Made by a program: the position numbers and the translations under genes | Notes under the pieces: model-generated | The model's database searches: none | What the model saw: the letters and a program-made list of their open reading frames with translations, nothing else | What the model was told of the DNA's origin: nothing | Source: Acinetobacter kyonggiensis | GTDB lineage: Bacteria > Pseudomonadota > Gammaproteobacteria > Pseudomonadales > Moraxellaceae | Assembly: GCF_900107285.1 (NCBI RefSeq) | Contig: NZ_FNPK01000002.1 | Coordinates: 186,001 to 250,000 of the forward strand | Direction of reading: 5' to 3' | DNA: 64,000 nucleotides | Shown here: positions 29,882 to 38,344 of the stretch, one piece after another | How positions within the stretch are numbered: position 1 is the first letter of the stretch | Layout of the letters: the number at the start of each line of letters is the position of its first letter

Positions 29882-29911
29882 TTTTAATACTTCTTAAAAT
29901 GGTGCAATAAA

Positions 29912-29936
29912 AATCCCAGCTTATGCTGGTTTTTTT
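29912..29936 (+). terminator. Terminator of the tRNA transcript
   Basis: CCAGC, TTAT loop, GCTGG and seven T, with flanking A-run, 35 bases after tRNA-Leu. Confidence 0.85.
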
Positions 29937-30055
29937 ATGTCTAAAATTTGAGTTTAACAATTTTTATATCATAAAAACTTAACGATTCATTTCTAATCTC
30001 TATTTCTGGTTTTGAATCCCATCTTAGGCAGCACTGCTCACCTTTTAAAACAGAA

Positions 30056-30087
30056 AGAAAAAATCCCTCTTTATTACAGAGGGATTT
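30056..30087 (-). terminator. Terminator after the oxidoreductase gene
   Basis: A 10-bp stem AAATCCCTCT / AGAGGGATTT with a T-run on the minus strand. Confidence 0.85.
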
Positions 30088-30103
30088 AAGACAACTTAAA
30101 TTT

Positions 30104-31096
30104 TTAAATCACTTCCACCACAATCTTACCAACATGATCACCTATATCCATCGCAATATGCGCATCGACAATTTGATCAAACTTAAAGGTCTTGTAGATC
30201 ATTGGTAAGCATTCACCTTTTGCCCAAAGTGGTGCAACAGTGTCTTTTAAACCTTGAGCAATTTCAGCTTTTTCAGCCGTGGTACGCGCTCGCATAGTTG
30301 AACCAGTAATGGTCAAGCGTTTCATCATAATTTGACCAAGTTTTACATCTTTGGCTTTTGCTCCAGCCAAAAATGCAATATAGACCAAACGACCATCGCG
30401 ACGTAAAAGATTTAAATTACGTTCTAAATACGGTGCACCCACCATGTCTAAAATAATGTCTACGCCACCATTGTCCGTTTTCTCATTAACCACTTGTTCG
30501 AAGTCTTGAGTTTTATAGTTAATGGCATCTGTAAGTTCTGCAATAGCAGCAACCTTGTCATCAGAACCAACCGTTGCAAAGGTTTTAAGACCAAGTGCTT
30601 TACATAGCATCAGTGCAGTTGTACCAATTCCACTGGTTCCACCATGAACCAAAATAGTTTCACCTGCTTTGGCTTTCGCCATTTGGAACACATTCGCCCA
30701 TACAGTAAAGAAAGTTTCAGGAATAGCTGCCGCTTGGCTAAAGCTGACATTTTCAGGAATGTTCAAAGTTTGGCTTTCAGGCACAACGCAATATTCTGCA
30801 TAACCACCGCCATTGGTCAGTCCACAAACTTTATCACCCACTTTAAACTGAGTGACATTTTCCCCAACTGCAACAACCTCGCCAGCCACTTCTAAGCCCG
30901 GCACAGGTGTTACACCTTTAGGCATCGGATATAAGCCTTGACGCTGCAAGATGTCTGGACGGTTAATACCAAAAGCATGCACTTTCACTAAGACTTCATC
31001 TGCTTGTGCAGTTGGAATAGCGACGGCTTCATAAGATAATTTTTCTGGGCCACCCACTTCGGTAATGATGACTTGTTGCATGGTTGCTTGTGACAT
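30104..31096 (-). CDS. NAD(P)H-quinone oxidoreductase, PIG3/zeta-crystallin type
   Basis: 330 residues, zinc-free medium-chain dehydrogenase/reductase fold. The N-terminal substrate domain includes GINRPDILQRQGLYP and PVPGLEVAGEVVAVG. The nucleotide site is LVHGGTSGIGTTAL. The catalytic zinc ligands are absent, as in quinone reductases. The PIG3 subgroup reduces quinones with NADPH; the natural substrate is unknown. ATG 31096. Monocistronic, with its own terminator. Confidence 0.87.
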   Translation of the reverse strand: MSQATMQQVIITEVGGPEKLSYEAVAIPTAQADEVLVKVHAFGINRPDILQRQGLYPMPKGVTPVPGLEVAGEVVAVGENVTQFKVGDKVCGLTNGGGYAEYCVVPESQTLNIPENVSFSQAAAIPETFFTVWANVFQMAKAKAGETILVHGGTSGIGTTALMLCKALGLKTFATVGSDDKVAAIAELTDAINYKTQDFEQVVNEKTDNGGVDIILDMVGAPYLERNLNLLRRDGRLVYIAFLAGAKAKDVKLGQIMMKRLTITGSTMRARTTAEKAEIAQGLKDTVAPLWAKGECLPMIYKTFKFDQIVDAHIAMDIGDHVGKIVVEVI

Positions 31097-31242
31097 GACG
31101 GCTTTCCCTATTCGTTACTTATCAAGTTTATTGAGCTTATTTGAACATAGATAGAGTAAGGAATGAAGTCAGGTCGGACTTATGTCTTAAGCCAACTTCA
31201 TCAAGATAAAAAATACCTGTGCTTGATCTAACTTTATCCGCA

Positions 31243-31503
31243 TTACTTTGCCAAATGATTAGGTGAAGCAACAAAAGGCATCAGCAGTTTACGTACCAAT
31301 GGAATAAAGACCAGAATTAATGGAAAAGCCACCAACCAAGACAACACCCACGTATGTAGCCAGATCGAAATAAATCCATCAACCCAGCCTTTATTCATCA
31401 ATAAGTTAAAACATGATAGTGAACCACTCATGACACATGACAAAATTAAAGGCATAAGCCAAGCCATGTGTTTAGGATGAAATTTTGGAAGAGAATTTGA
31501 CAT
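31243..31503 (-). CDS. DUF2798-family small membrane protein
   Basis: 86 residues from the ATG at 31503 (MSNSLPKFHPKHMAWLM). Two membrane helices: LMPLILSCVMSGSLSCFNLL and a second ending FPLILVFIPLV. WLHTWVLSWLVAFPLI and the spacing of the helices match DUF2798, a family without a known role that is often linked to small regulators. It lies 33 bases after the DUF3861 gene and is the third gene of the PadR operon. Confidence 0.72.
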   Translation of the reverse strand: MSNSLPKFHPKHMAWLMPLILSCVMSGSLSCFNLLMNKGWVDGFISIWLHTWVLSWLVAFPLILVFIPLVRKLLMPFVASPNHLAK

Positions 31504-31535
31504 TAAATACCTTAAATATATCAATTTAATAACAG

Positions 31536-31838
31536 TTAAATTTCTTTTGGTGCAGATTTTTTCAATGCTTTCATAAACTGTACAAACTGAGGCATAAACT
31601 CTTTAAACAAAGGCACGTCTTTATGTTCCAGTAATACTTCACCAAACAGTTTTAACCCAACTGCGAAAGCCTTTGCTGATTCGCCATCGAGCAGTTCTGT
31701 TTTTTGTATAAAACCCAATACTTTAAAAATATCGTCATGGTTGTATGTGGTAAATTCGAGTGCTTCTGCGTAGGTCGATGGATTACCTGTTACATCGGTA
31801 ATATGTTCAACGCTAATTTTATATTTATGCTGTTTCAC
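31536..31838 (-). CDS. DUF3861-family protein
   Basis: 100 residues, soluble, acidic and lysine-rich, with KHKYKISVEHITD-like start (here HKYKISVEHITD) and a C-terminal amphipathic part LFKEFMPQFVQFMKALKK. It matches the DUF3861 pattern; function unknown. It starts nine bases after the padR stop, so it is translated from the same message. Confidence 0.72.
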   Translation of the reverse strand: MKQHKYKISVEHITDVTGNPSTYAEALEFTTYNHDDIFKVLGFIQKTELLDGESAKAFAVGLKLFGEVLLEHKDVPLFKEFMPQFVQFMKALKKSAPKEI

Positions 31839-31847
31839 GTGTTACTC

Positions 31848-32369
31848 CTATAAACGGCCAATTTCTACGGCAGCCTGATCAATTTTGTCTGCAATGCAAC
31901 GCACTTGTTCAGGAGTTAATTCAGTATGTTGAATTTTCAATCGTAGCGATGCTTTCAGGTTTTCCATTGCACGTTTAATGTCGATATATTCTATTTGTAT
32001 GTGGATTTTTCGACGGGTTTCAAAACGACCAAGAATGCTTTCTACTTGATCTTGCTGAGCACTTAAATGTTCTATGCCTGTTGGGCTAATGCTGTATTGC
32101 TTACGATCCCCCGCAACAAGTATTGAAGCAACAAATTCATGCTCTTCTAGATAGTTCAGGGTTGGATAAATGGTGCCTGCACTTGGGATATAACCACCAC
32201 CGACAATATCACCCATATCTTTGATAATGTCGTAACCGTGTTTCGGTGCAAGCGAGATGAGATGCAGGGCTAAGAGTTTCATTTGCCCTGCTTCAAATAA
32301 GCGCTGTTTACGTAGGGTTTGGGAACTTTCGAGGTCTGTGAGCAGTTCTGGATTGGGAGTTTTAGGCAT
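31848..32369 (-). CDS. PadR-family transcriptional regulator
   Basis: 173 residues. The winged-helix N-terminus has LLALHLISLAPKHGYDIIKD, then the family signature GTIYPTLNYLEEHEFVAS and the wing RKQYSISPTG. The C-terminal helices (Vir-type) serve dimerisation. PadR proteins are usually repressors released by small phenolic or drug-like ligands. The start ATG at 32369 lies immediately beside two TTAAGATAT-type sites, so autoregulation is likely. No Shine-Dalgarno sequence is seen; the message may be leaderless. Confidence 0.88.
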   Translation of the reverse strand: MPKTPNPELLTDLESSQTLRKQRLFEAGQMKLLALHLISLAPKHGYDIIKDMGDIVGGGYIPSAGTIYPTLNYLEEHEFVASILVAGDRKQYSISPTGIEHLSAQQDQVESILGRFETRRKIHIQIEYIDIKRAMENLKASLRLKIQHTELTPEQVRCIADKIDQAAVEIGRL

Positions 32370-32371
32370 AA

Positions 32372-32408
32372 TTAAGATATAGCTTTATTTAATTAAGATA
32401 TATCTTAA
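32372..32408 (-). promoter_or_regulatory. Tandem operator sites of the PadR operon
   Basis: A perfect 16-bp palindrome TTAAGATATATCTTAA at 32393-32408 and a second half-matching copy starting TTAAGATATAGC at 32372. The two are 21 bases apart, two helical turns, directly before the padR start. Binding by PadR is inferred from position and symmetry. Confidence 0.6.
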
Positions 32409-32415
32409 CACAGGT

Positions 32416-33785
32416 TTAAGATTTATCTAATAAATCTTGGCAATGCTTGAATTCAGTAATTTTAGGACTATCTTCATTTGTAAAATAATACCTTACCCCA
32501 TCATATCTTAAGGCTTGAAATATCAAGTTATTAAATAAATTAAGACACAATAGAAAATTACTCTCAACTTTTTTTTGATCATCAATATCTAAAATTTTAT
32601 TTTTTGGATGTGCTACTTCATTTCTTAGCTCTTTCCATGCCTTCACCTCATCCTTAGTTAAAACTTTTTTTATCACCAATAAATTAAGTGCTTTATTTGC
32701 TGTTATATTCTTTAAATAAGAAATTGAGTTATGTAACCTTTGCTTGTAACTATGATTTATATCCAACGCCTTAATAATATTTTTAATATTTGATATTTCA
32801 TCCAATAATTTCTGATCCACATCTTCCTCAAATATAGGTATAAAAATATCATTCAACAACCCCTCAACTGAGGTTGTAATCACTAAATTTAGAATTTGCT
32901 GAGTTGATCTAGAAGCATCCCACAAACGACTCCACTGCTCAAAAACACTATTAAATATATTTTCGTTTTCAGCAGCTAATTTAAATATTATTACAAGAAA
33001 ATTTTCATGAAAATCCAAAGATAATTTATTATCAACACTTATATTTGTCGGACACACCTGAAAGAATCTATGATCAATTTTATTAGTATTTATTGAATTA
33101 ATCCTTTGTATTCTTTCTTTTTTTATTTGCTGAAATGAATAATAAAATTGAAGAAGACACCCTGTTGTCAACCCATAGTACAACCTTAGACAATCATGCG
33201 TTCTGTTTGTTTGAAAATTCCCTATTAACTCTATATAGCTTTTATTTTGATAATTTTTAACATATCTAAATTTTAAATTATCATTAAAAAGGCTAAAAAT
33301 AGTTTCATTACGTTCCGATCTTGAATCGCCAATTGTTGAAGTAATTGTATTAATTTTATTACTTGGTATTTCTAAAATTTGCTGTGTTTCCAAATAAAGA
33401 AAGCTAATTTCATTTTTAACTTTCTCAGAAAACTCTATATAAGAAAGAAAAATATAAATTTGAATTGGTAATAAATAAATCTGATGATTTAGCTTTACGT
33501 TAAAACTCTTTGATGTAAAAGTACGACCATCTAAGGTTTTTCCAATTAAATTAAAACCTGCTCAGCAATTAAATCATTTTTGGGATATTTGGTAGAAAAA
33601 AATTCAATTTCTGGCAAGTTATAAGCACTTTGGCAAATAAAATCTAAGTAAATTGTGCCAACGCTATTAATCTTAATTTTTCCATAGCCTTTTAAACACA
33701 TCCCTTTATTTTGATAAATTAAAATTTCCGTACAATTTAACTCAATTTTTTTATTTCTTACATCATCTGTAAATCTTTCATTCAT
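32416..33785 (-). pseudogene. HEPN-domain gene (ApeA-like) broken by a frameshift
   Basis: The 5' part (33785-33546, 79 residues) starts at an ATG with AGGA eight bases upstream and has a beta-rich sequence (CLKGYGKIKINSVGTIYLDF). It stops at TAA 33546-33548. The next frame is open from 33561 to 32416 and continues sensibly as NLIGKTLDGRTFTSKSFNVKL, so one base is missing near a TTTT run at about 33550-33557. The joined protein would be about 455 residues. The C-terminal half has the HEPN nuclease motif RNEVAHP (RX4H, bases 32625-32608). Layout and N-terminal pattern resemble ApeA antiphage proteins; this is inference. A 60-base sample at 32761 counts only 15 G+C. Confidence 0.6.
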
Positions 33786-33817
33786 AATATTTTTCCTATA
33801 GATATTATGAATGAAAG
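33775..33817 (-). promoter_or_regulatory. 16-bp inverted repeat over promoter and start of the HEPN gene
   Basis: CTTTCATTCATAATAT (33775-33790) and its exact complement (33802-33817) flank 11 bases that contain the ribosome site; the ATG lies in one arm. On the minus strand TTGGTA, 17 bases, CATAAT form a fair sigma-70 promoter whose -10 falls in the other arm. The repeat is therefore well placed to be an operator. Confidence 0.55.
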
Positions 33818-33830
33818 CATAAGTCCTACC

Positions 33831-33858
33831 AAAAAAAAACCCACCTAACGGTGGGTTT
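33831..33858 (-). terminator. Terminator after cysN
   Basis: A 9-bp stem AAACCCACC / GGTGGGTTT, TAAC loop, nine T on the minus strand. It insulates the HEPN gene from cysDN. Confidence 0.9.
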
Positions 33859-33877
33859 CTTCAAATCAACTCATCTC

Positions 33878-35494
33878 TTAAAGACGAACCAATTCCACAA
33901 TTTTTTCAGCCAACTCTTCAACAGCATCTTGCGTAAATGCGACATCTGTACCTTCAGTCACAGTCGTAATCACCGCAATCCCTGTTTCACGAAGCAATGC
34001 CACTTGTGCAGCATCTAAATCCGCTTTAGCAATTGCCACAATACCTTGTTGAAGCAATAAGCTTTCAAGTGCTTGTGCATTTTCCAAAGCTTTGTTCGAC
34101 ACCGTAATAGACGCAGGTTTTTGACCCAAACGTGCTGCACGGTCTTCTGCTGTTACAGGGTTGCTATGCGCAGACCATTCAACAGATTCTTCCACCATGC
34201 CCGCACCAATCGTTACGTTATTTAAACGATCAATGAAGATAAACGAACCTGTATAACGGCTGTCTTGATAACGGTCAAATACCACTGGCGCATCAAATTC
34301 AACAGTCACATTGGCAATGGCATTAAGATCAAGATGATCCACGTGCATTTGCTCAAGCGTGTTCACATTAGTACGGAAGTTAATGGCAGTCACTTTTGCA
34401 GGAACAGTTTGCGTACCCACTTTTAAGTTATATAACTTGCCAAGCACCAGCGGTTGATCCGCCATCCAGACCACAGTCGCTTTTACAGAACGAGAAATTG
34501 CAGGAACACCCTGATCCGCACGTACCAACATATTACCGCGTGATACATCAATCTCATCGTTTAGCGTGAGTGTCACCGCTTGACCTGCAAATGCATGTTC
34601 AAGGTTGCCATCAAACGTGACGATTTCTTTCACCGTTGAAGACTTACCCGATGGTAAAGCCACAACTTTATCGCCCACGTTGATTTCACCTAGCGCAATA
34701 GTGCCTGCAAAGCCACGGAAGTCGAGGTTAGGACGGTTCACATATTGCACAGGGAAACGAAAATCACGTTTCGCGGTATCACGGTTAATTTGTATCGACT
34801 CAAGCGTACCCATTAAGGTTTCGCCCTTGTACCACGGTGTGTGTTCCGAAACATTCACCACGTTATCGCCATTCAATGCAGAAATTGGCGTAAAGATGAT
34901 GTTGCTTGGCTTACGGTCGCCCAATTGAGCAACGAAACCTGCATATTCAGTTTGAATTTCATTGAAACGTGTTTCAGAGAATTCCACCAAGTCCATTTTG
35001 TTGATCGCAACAACAATGTTCTTAATACCCAGCAAGCTTGCAATATAAGTGTGACGACGCGTTTGCGTTTGTACACCATAGCGCGCATCAATCAGGATGA
35101 TTGCAAGGTCACAAGTAGATGCACCTGTTGCCATGTTACGCGTATATTGTTCATGCCCCGGTGTATCGGCAATAATGAACTTACGTTTTTCAGTCGAGAA
35201 ATAACGGTATGCCACATCAATGGTAATACCCTGCTCACGTTCTGCTTGCAAACCATCAACAAGAAGTGCCAAGTCAGGTGCATCACCTGTCGTACCCACT
35301 TTTTTAGAGTCACGAGTCACGGCTTGTAATTGATCTTCATAGATCAATTTTGAATCATAAAGTAAACGACCAATTAAGGTAGATTTACCATCATCGACAT
35401 TACCGCAAGTCAAAAAACGTAATAAGTCTTTATTTTCGTGTTGTTTCAAATATGCCAAGATATCTTGGCTAATCAGTTCAGATTGATGAGACAT
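33878..35494 (-). CDS. cysN: Sulfate adenylyltransferase GTPase subunit
   Basis: Couples GTP hydrolysis to the CysD-catalysed formation of adenosine 5'-phosphosulfate in sulfate assimilation. 538 residues, elongation-factor-like. G1 [16 protein letters not shown]3 [11 protein letters not shown] and G4 NKMDL are intact, followed by two beta-barrel domains ([13 protein letters not shown]). It is longer than E. coli CysN but lacks the C-terminal APS-kinase domain of CysNC fusions. It follows cysD, from which it is separated by a repeat element of about 50 bases. Confidence 0.94.
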   Translation of the reverse strand: MSHQSELISQDILAYLKQHENKDLLRFLTCGNVDDGKSTLIGRLLYDSKLIYEDQLQAVTRDSKKVGTTGDAPDLALLVDGLQAEREQGITIDVAYRYFSTEKRKFIIADTPGHEQYTRNMATGASTCDLAIILIDARYGVQTQTRRHTYIASLLGIKNIVVAINKMDLVEFSETRFNEIQTEYAGFVAQLGDRKPSNIIFTPISALNGDNVVNVSEHTPWYKGETLMGTLESIQINRDTAKRDFRFPVQYVNRPNLDFRGFAGTIALGEINVGDKVVALPSGKSSTVKEIVTFDGNLEHAFAGQAVTLTLNDEIDVSRGNMLVRADQGVPAISRSVKATVVWMADQPLVLGKLYNLKVGTQTVPAKVTAINFRTNVNTLEQMHVDHLDLNAIANVTVEFDAPVVFDRYQDSRYTGSFIFIDRLNNVTIGAGMVEESVEWSAHSNPVTAEDRAARLGQKPASITVSNKALENAQALESLLLQQGIVAIAKADLDAAQVALLRETGIAVITTVTEGTDVAFTQDAVEELAEKIVELVRL

Positions 35495-35524
35495 TGCTCA
35501 AACTCCACAAATTCGTTAGAAATC

Positions 35525-35575
35525 GGTTTTAATCTCCCTAAATCCCTCTTTTTAAAGAGGGACTTTCTTAAGGAA
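35525..35575. repeat. Small intergenic repeat, copy 1
   Basis: AATCTCCCTAAATCCCTC, a T-run, AAAGAGGGACTTTC: an imperfect stem in the cysD-cysN gap. A clearly related longer copy lies at 52488-52560, in the lpdA-sucB gap. Confidence 0.6.
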
Positions 35576-35576
35576 A

Positions 35577-36491
35577 TTAGAAATAGCCTTCTTGCTTTTT
35601 CTTTTCCATCGAGCCTGCTTCATCATGGTCAATCATACGACCTTGACGTTCAGAGCTTGTGGCAAGCAGCATTTCTTGAATAATTTCCGGTAAGGTATTG
35701 GCAGTTGACTCAACCGCACCCGTTAATGGGTAACACCCTAAAGTACGGAAACGTACCGATTTCATTTGTGGAACTTCACCTTCTTTTAAAGGCATACGCT
35801 CATCATCAACCATGATGAGTGTACCGCTACGTTCAACCACAGGACGTTCTGCAGCTAAATATAAAGGTACAAGTGGAATGCTTTCCAAGTAAATGTACTG
35901 CCAAATATCAAGCTCAGTCCAGTTTGACAATGGGAACACACGAATACTTTCGCCTTTGTTCACTTTACCATTGTAAAGATTCCAAAGTTCAGGACGTTGG
36001 TTTTTAGGGTCCCAACGATGCTTGCTATCACGGAAAGAATAAACACGTTCTTTAGCACGTGATTTTTCTTCATCACGACGTGCACCACCAAAGGCAGCAT
36101 CAAAACCGTATTTATCCAGTGCTTGTTTTAAGCCCTGAGTTTTCATGATATCGGTATATTTTGAACTGCCATGATCAAATGGATTGATCCCAGCGTCTTT
36201 ACCTTCTTTATTTTGATGAACGATCAAATCGAAACCATGGGTTTTTGCCATGTTGTCACGGAATGTGATCATCTCTTTGAACTTCCAGCCTGTATCGACA
36301 TGCAATAGTGGGAATGGAAGTTTTGCAGGATAAAATGCTTTTAACGCAAGATGCAGCATGACTGCCGAATCTTTACCAATAGAATACAACATGACCGGAT
36401 TTTCAAATTCGGCAGCCACTTCACGGATAATGTGAATACTCTCAGCTTCAAGCTGTTTAAGATGAGTAAGTCTTTCCTCATTTATGGACAT
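35577..36491 (-). CDS. cysD: Sulfate adenylyltransferase catalytic subunit
   Basis: ATP sulfurylase subunit of sulfate assimilation. About 304 residues from ATG 36491 ([18 protein letters not shown]); GTG 36500 is an alternative. The PP-loop is [37 protein letters not shown] and [18 protein letters not shown] are conserved PAPS-reductase-like motifs. It is the first gene of the cysDN pair. Confidence 0.95.
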   Translation of the reverse strand: MSINEERLTHLKQLEAESIHIIREVAAEFENPVMLYSIGKDSAVMLHLALKAFYPAKLPFPLLHVDTGWKFKEMITFRDNMAKTHGFDLIVHQNKEGKDAGINPFDHGSSKYTDIMKTQGLKQALDKYGFDAAFGGARRDEEKSRAKERVYSFRDSKHRWDPKNQRPELWNLYNGKVNKGESIRVFPLSNWTELDIWQYIYLESIPLVPLYLAAERPVVERSGTLIMVDDERMPLKEGEVPQMKSVRFRTLGCYPLTGAVESTANTLPEIIQEMLLATSSERQGRMIDHDEAGSMEKKKQEGYF

Positions 36492-36822
36492 TGACAACAC
36501 CAGCTCAGATCAACGTGTACTTATTACACTTTTAAAATATATATATTCATTATAAAGATTTAGTTATCTGAACTATTGCTTGTTTTATTATATTGATATG
36601 CAAAATTATCATATAGAGCTTATCTAATAATAAGTATAAGTTTTTATTAATGATCAATTTTAAATACGCTATGATTTTACTTAAATAAAGAGAATACAAC
36701 AACTTTCGCACAGGAATGTATAAAATATAAGCTGACCGCTCACTTATTCAAAAGATCTATTTTATTCAGCTTAAAAATTTCATACAGTATCTAAATGCTC
36801 CCCATACCTTATGTTGTGTTGA
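36492..36822. other. Divergent promoter region of cysD and the next gene
   Basis: About 330 very AT-rich bases with no gene. It must hold the cysD promoter. No CysB site could be assigned by eye. Confidence 0.4.
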
Positions 36823-37368
36823 ATGATGCTTACGCTAGACCGTACTATCGAAACCGTTAAAACAAGCCTAGAAGATGCACAACTGGCAGGCTCTATCTAT
36901 CAACATCATTCACATTTATTGGCACTACAAGAACCCTTAAATGACGATGGTTCAATCCTGAATAATTTTGTTCAACATGAACTGACAGCTGACCAAATTG
37001 GTCTGCAATTTGGTCTACGACTTTCGAACAATACATTTGAATTTTTGCTTGGTTTAACCCACAGCAATCAAGACCGTAGCTATGAAATTGGCGCTGGGCA
37101 TTTAAAAGCAGACCAGAAAGCCTTTAATTTACTTTATGCTTTTTATAATTATCCCAAAGCATTTTATTTGATCCATCTGCCGTTAATGACAAATAGCGCC
37201 CAATTAGAAGATGCCATTGAAAGCCAACTGTTTCACCACGAAAAGTTAGACTTTCTCAATAGCGCGATTAAAACCAATCCCATGGGGCAACAGTATAATT
37301 GGATGAAAAGCTTTATTGTACAGCAAGCCTTAGACATGCAGGTGCGAATGCAAACCTGTTTATATTAA
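36823..37368 (+). CDS. Hypothetical protein
   Basis: 181 residues, soluble, helical and leucine/glutamine-rich, without signal peptide or membrane segment. FGLRLSNNTFEFLLGLTHS and LLYAFYNYPKAFYLIHLPLMT are its most structured parts. No motif or family is recognised. Two adjacent ATG codons (36823, 36826) could start it. It is a lone gene divergent from cysD. Confidence 0.6.
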   Translation: MMLTLDRTIETVKTSLEDAQLAGSIYQHHSHLLALQEPLNDDGSILNNFVQHELTADQIGLQFGLRLSNNTFEFLLGLTHSNQDRSYEIGAGHLKADQKAFNLLYAFYNYPKAFYLIHLPLMTNSAQLEDAIESQLFHHEKLDFLNSAIKTNPMGQQYNWMKSFIVQQALDMQVRMQTCLY

Positions 37369-37667
37369 AATGAGCTTGTTCTACCCCGTCATTTCACCTA
37401 TAGAACAGCATGTTCGTCATCGCTAGCTTTTGATTTTTTCTGAGCGTCTTTTTGATGATGTAAATTTTAATTTATGTTCATTTCAACAAAAGAATTGATT
37501 AAAAATAATGTACTTAAAGTCACCACTATCATCATATTGATAATCATAAAACCATGTTATTTCTTTAGACAAAAGTATCCTTCAATGCTATCTTGAGTTA
37601 GATTTAGTTATAAACAAGAATCAATAACATTTAATAACTTACTAACATAAAGACAGAGAAAAAAATA
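37369..37667. other. Intergenic region before the yqiJ-flotillin pair
   Basis: About 300 AT-rich bases. No gene, repeat or clear promoter was recognised; AAAGACAGAGAAAAAA just before 37668 may contain a weak ribosome site. Confidence 0.35.
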
Positions 37668-38311
37668 ATGTGGGAACTTTTTATTCATCCGTCCAATTTC
37701 ATTTTTAGCGTTTCAATTTTCCTCATGCTGTTATTCGGCATTTTAGAACTGATTTTGCTGTTATTGGGTGGTGGTTCTCAAAGCTTTTTAGAACAATTTT
37801 TACCCAATGATTTCACATCTGCACAACATGCCGAAATTACAATAGATGCTGATCAGAGTCTATTTACCCTAGTGTTAGATTGGTTATATTTGGGACGTGT
37901 TCCACTGTTTGTTTGGTTGATTATTTTCTTAACCATTTATGGTTTAACTGGCTTCATTCTTCAAAGCATTTTTCATCATTTTACAGCAGACTTTTTAGTG
38001 CTTGGATTATTGCACCTGCATGTTTATTCCTCAGCATGCCTCTTGTGCGCTATAGCACCATGGTTATGGCGAAAATTTTACCGCAAGATGAAACCACAGC
38101 TATTTATAGTGAAGAACTCATTGGGCGCACAGCGCTAATTATTTTAGGTGAAGCCAAAATAAATTCACCAGCTCAAGCCAAAGTCAAAGATCAATTTGGG
38201 CAAATGCACTATGTGTTGGTTGAACCAGAACAAAATGAAGTTTTTCGCCAAGGTCAATCTGTTGTATTAACCCAAAAAACTAAAATCGGTTTTCAAGCCA
38301 TTACCCTTTAA
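37668..38311 (+). pseudogene. YqiJ/NfeD-like membrane protein, frameshifted
   Basis: The N-terminal frame (from 37668) gives the YqiJ start: a membrane helix, then GRVPLFVWLIIFLTIYGLTG, then shifts to nonsense after HHFTADF. The frame that ends at 38311 continues with SAWIIAPACLFLSMPLVRY and the OB-fold part DETTAIYSEELIGRTALIILGEA and HYVLVEPEQNEVF. One T missing from the five-T run near 38000-38006 restores a 214-residue protein, the usual YqiJ length. It partners the flotillin gene 33 bases downstream. Sequencing error is a real alternative. Confidence 0.75.
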
Positions 38312-38344
38312 TTTTTAACTTCCAATAAAATAATTGAGATAACA

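Noticed and set aside
29711..29905. tRNA pair as an integration site of a mobile island
   Set aside because: No integrase, no direct repeat of the tRNA 3' end; the repeat seen is inverted and only 30 bases long.
33546..33785. The 79-codon 5' piece as an independent small gene
   Set aside because: The downstream frame continues its sequence style without a start codon of its own before TTG 33393, so a broken single gene is more likely.
33878..35494. CysNC fusion
   Set aside because: The extra length over E. coli CysN has no P-loop of an APS kinase.
38000..38008. Programmed -1 frameshift in yqiJ
   Set aside because: The site C TTT TTA allows only poor re-pairing and no stimulatory structure was seen; a lost T (real or from assembly) is simpler.
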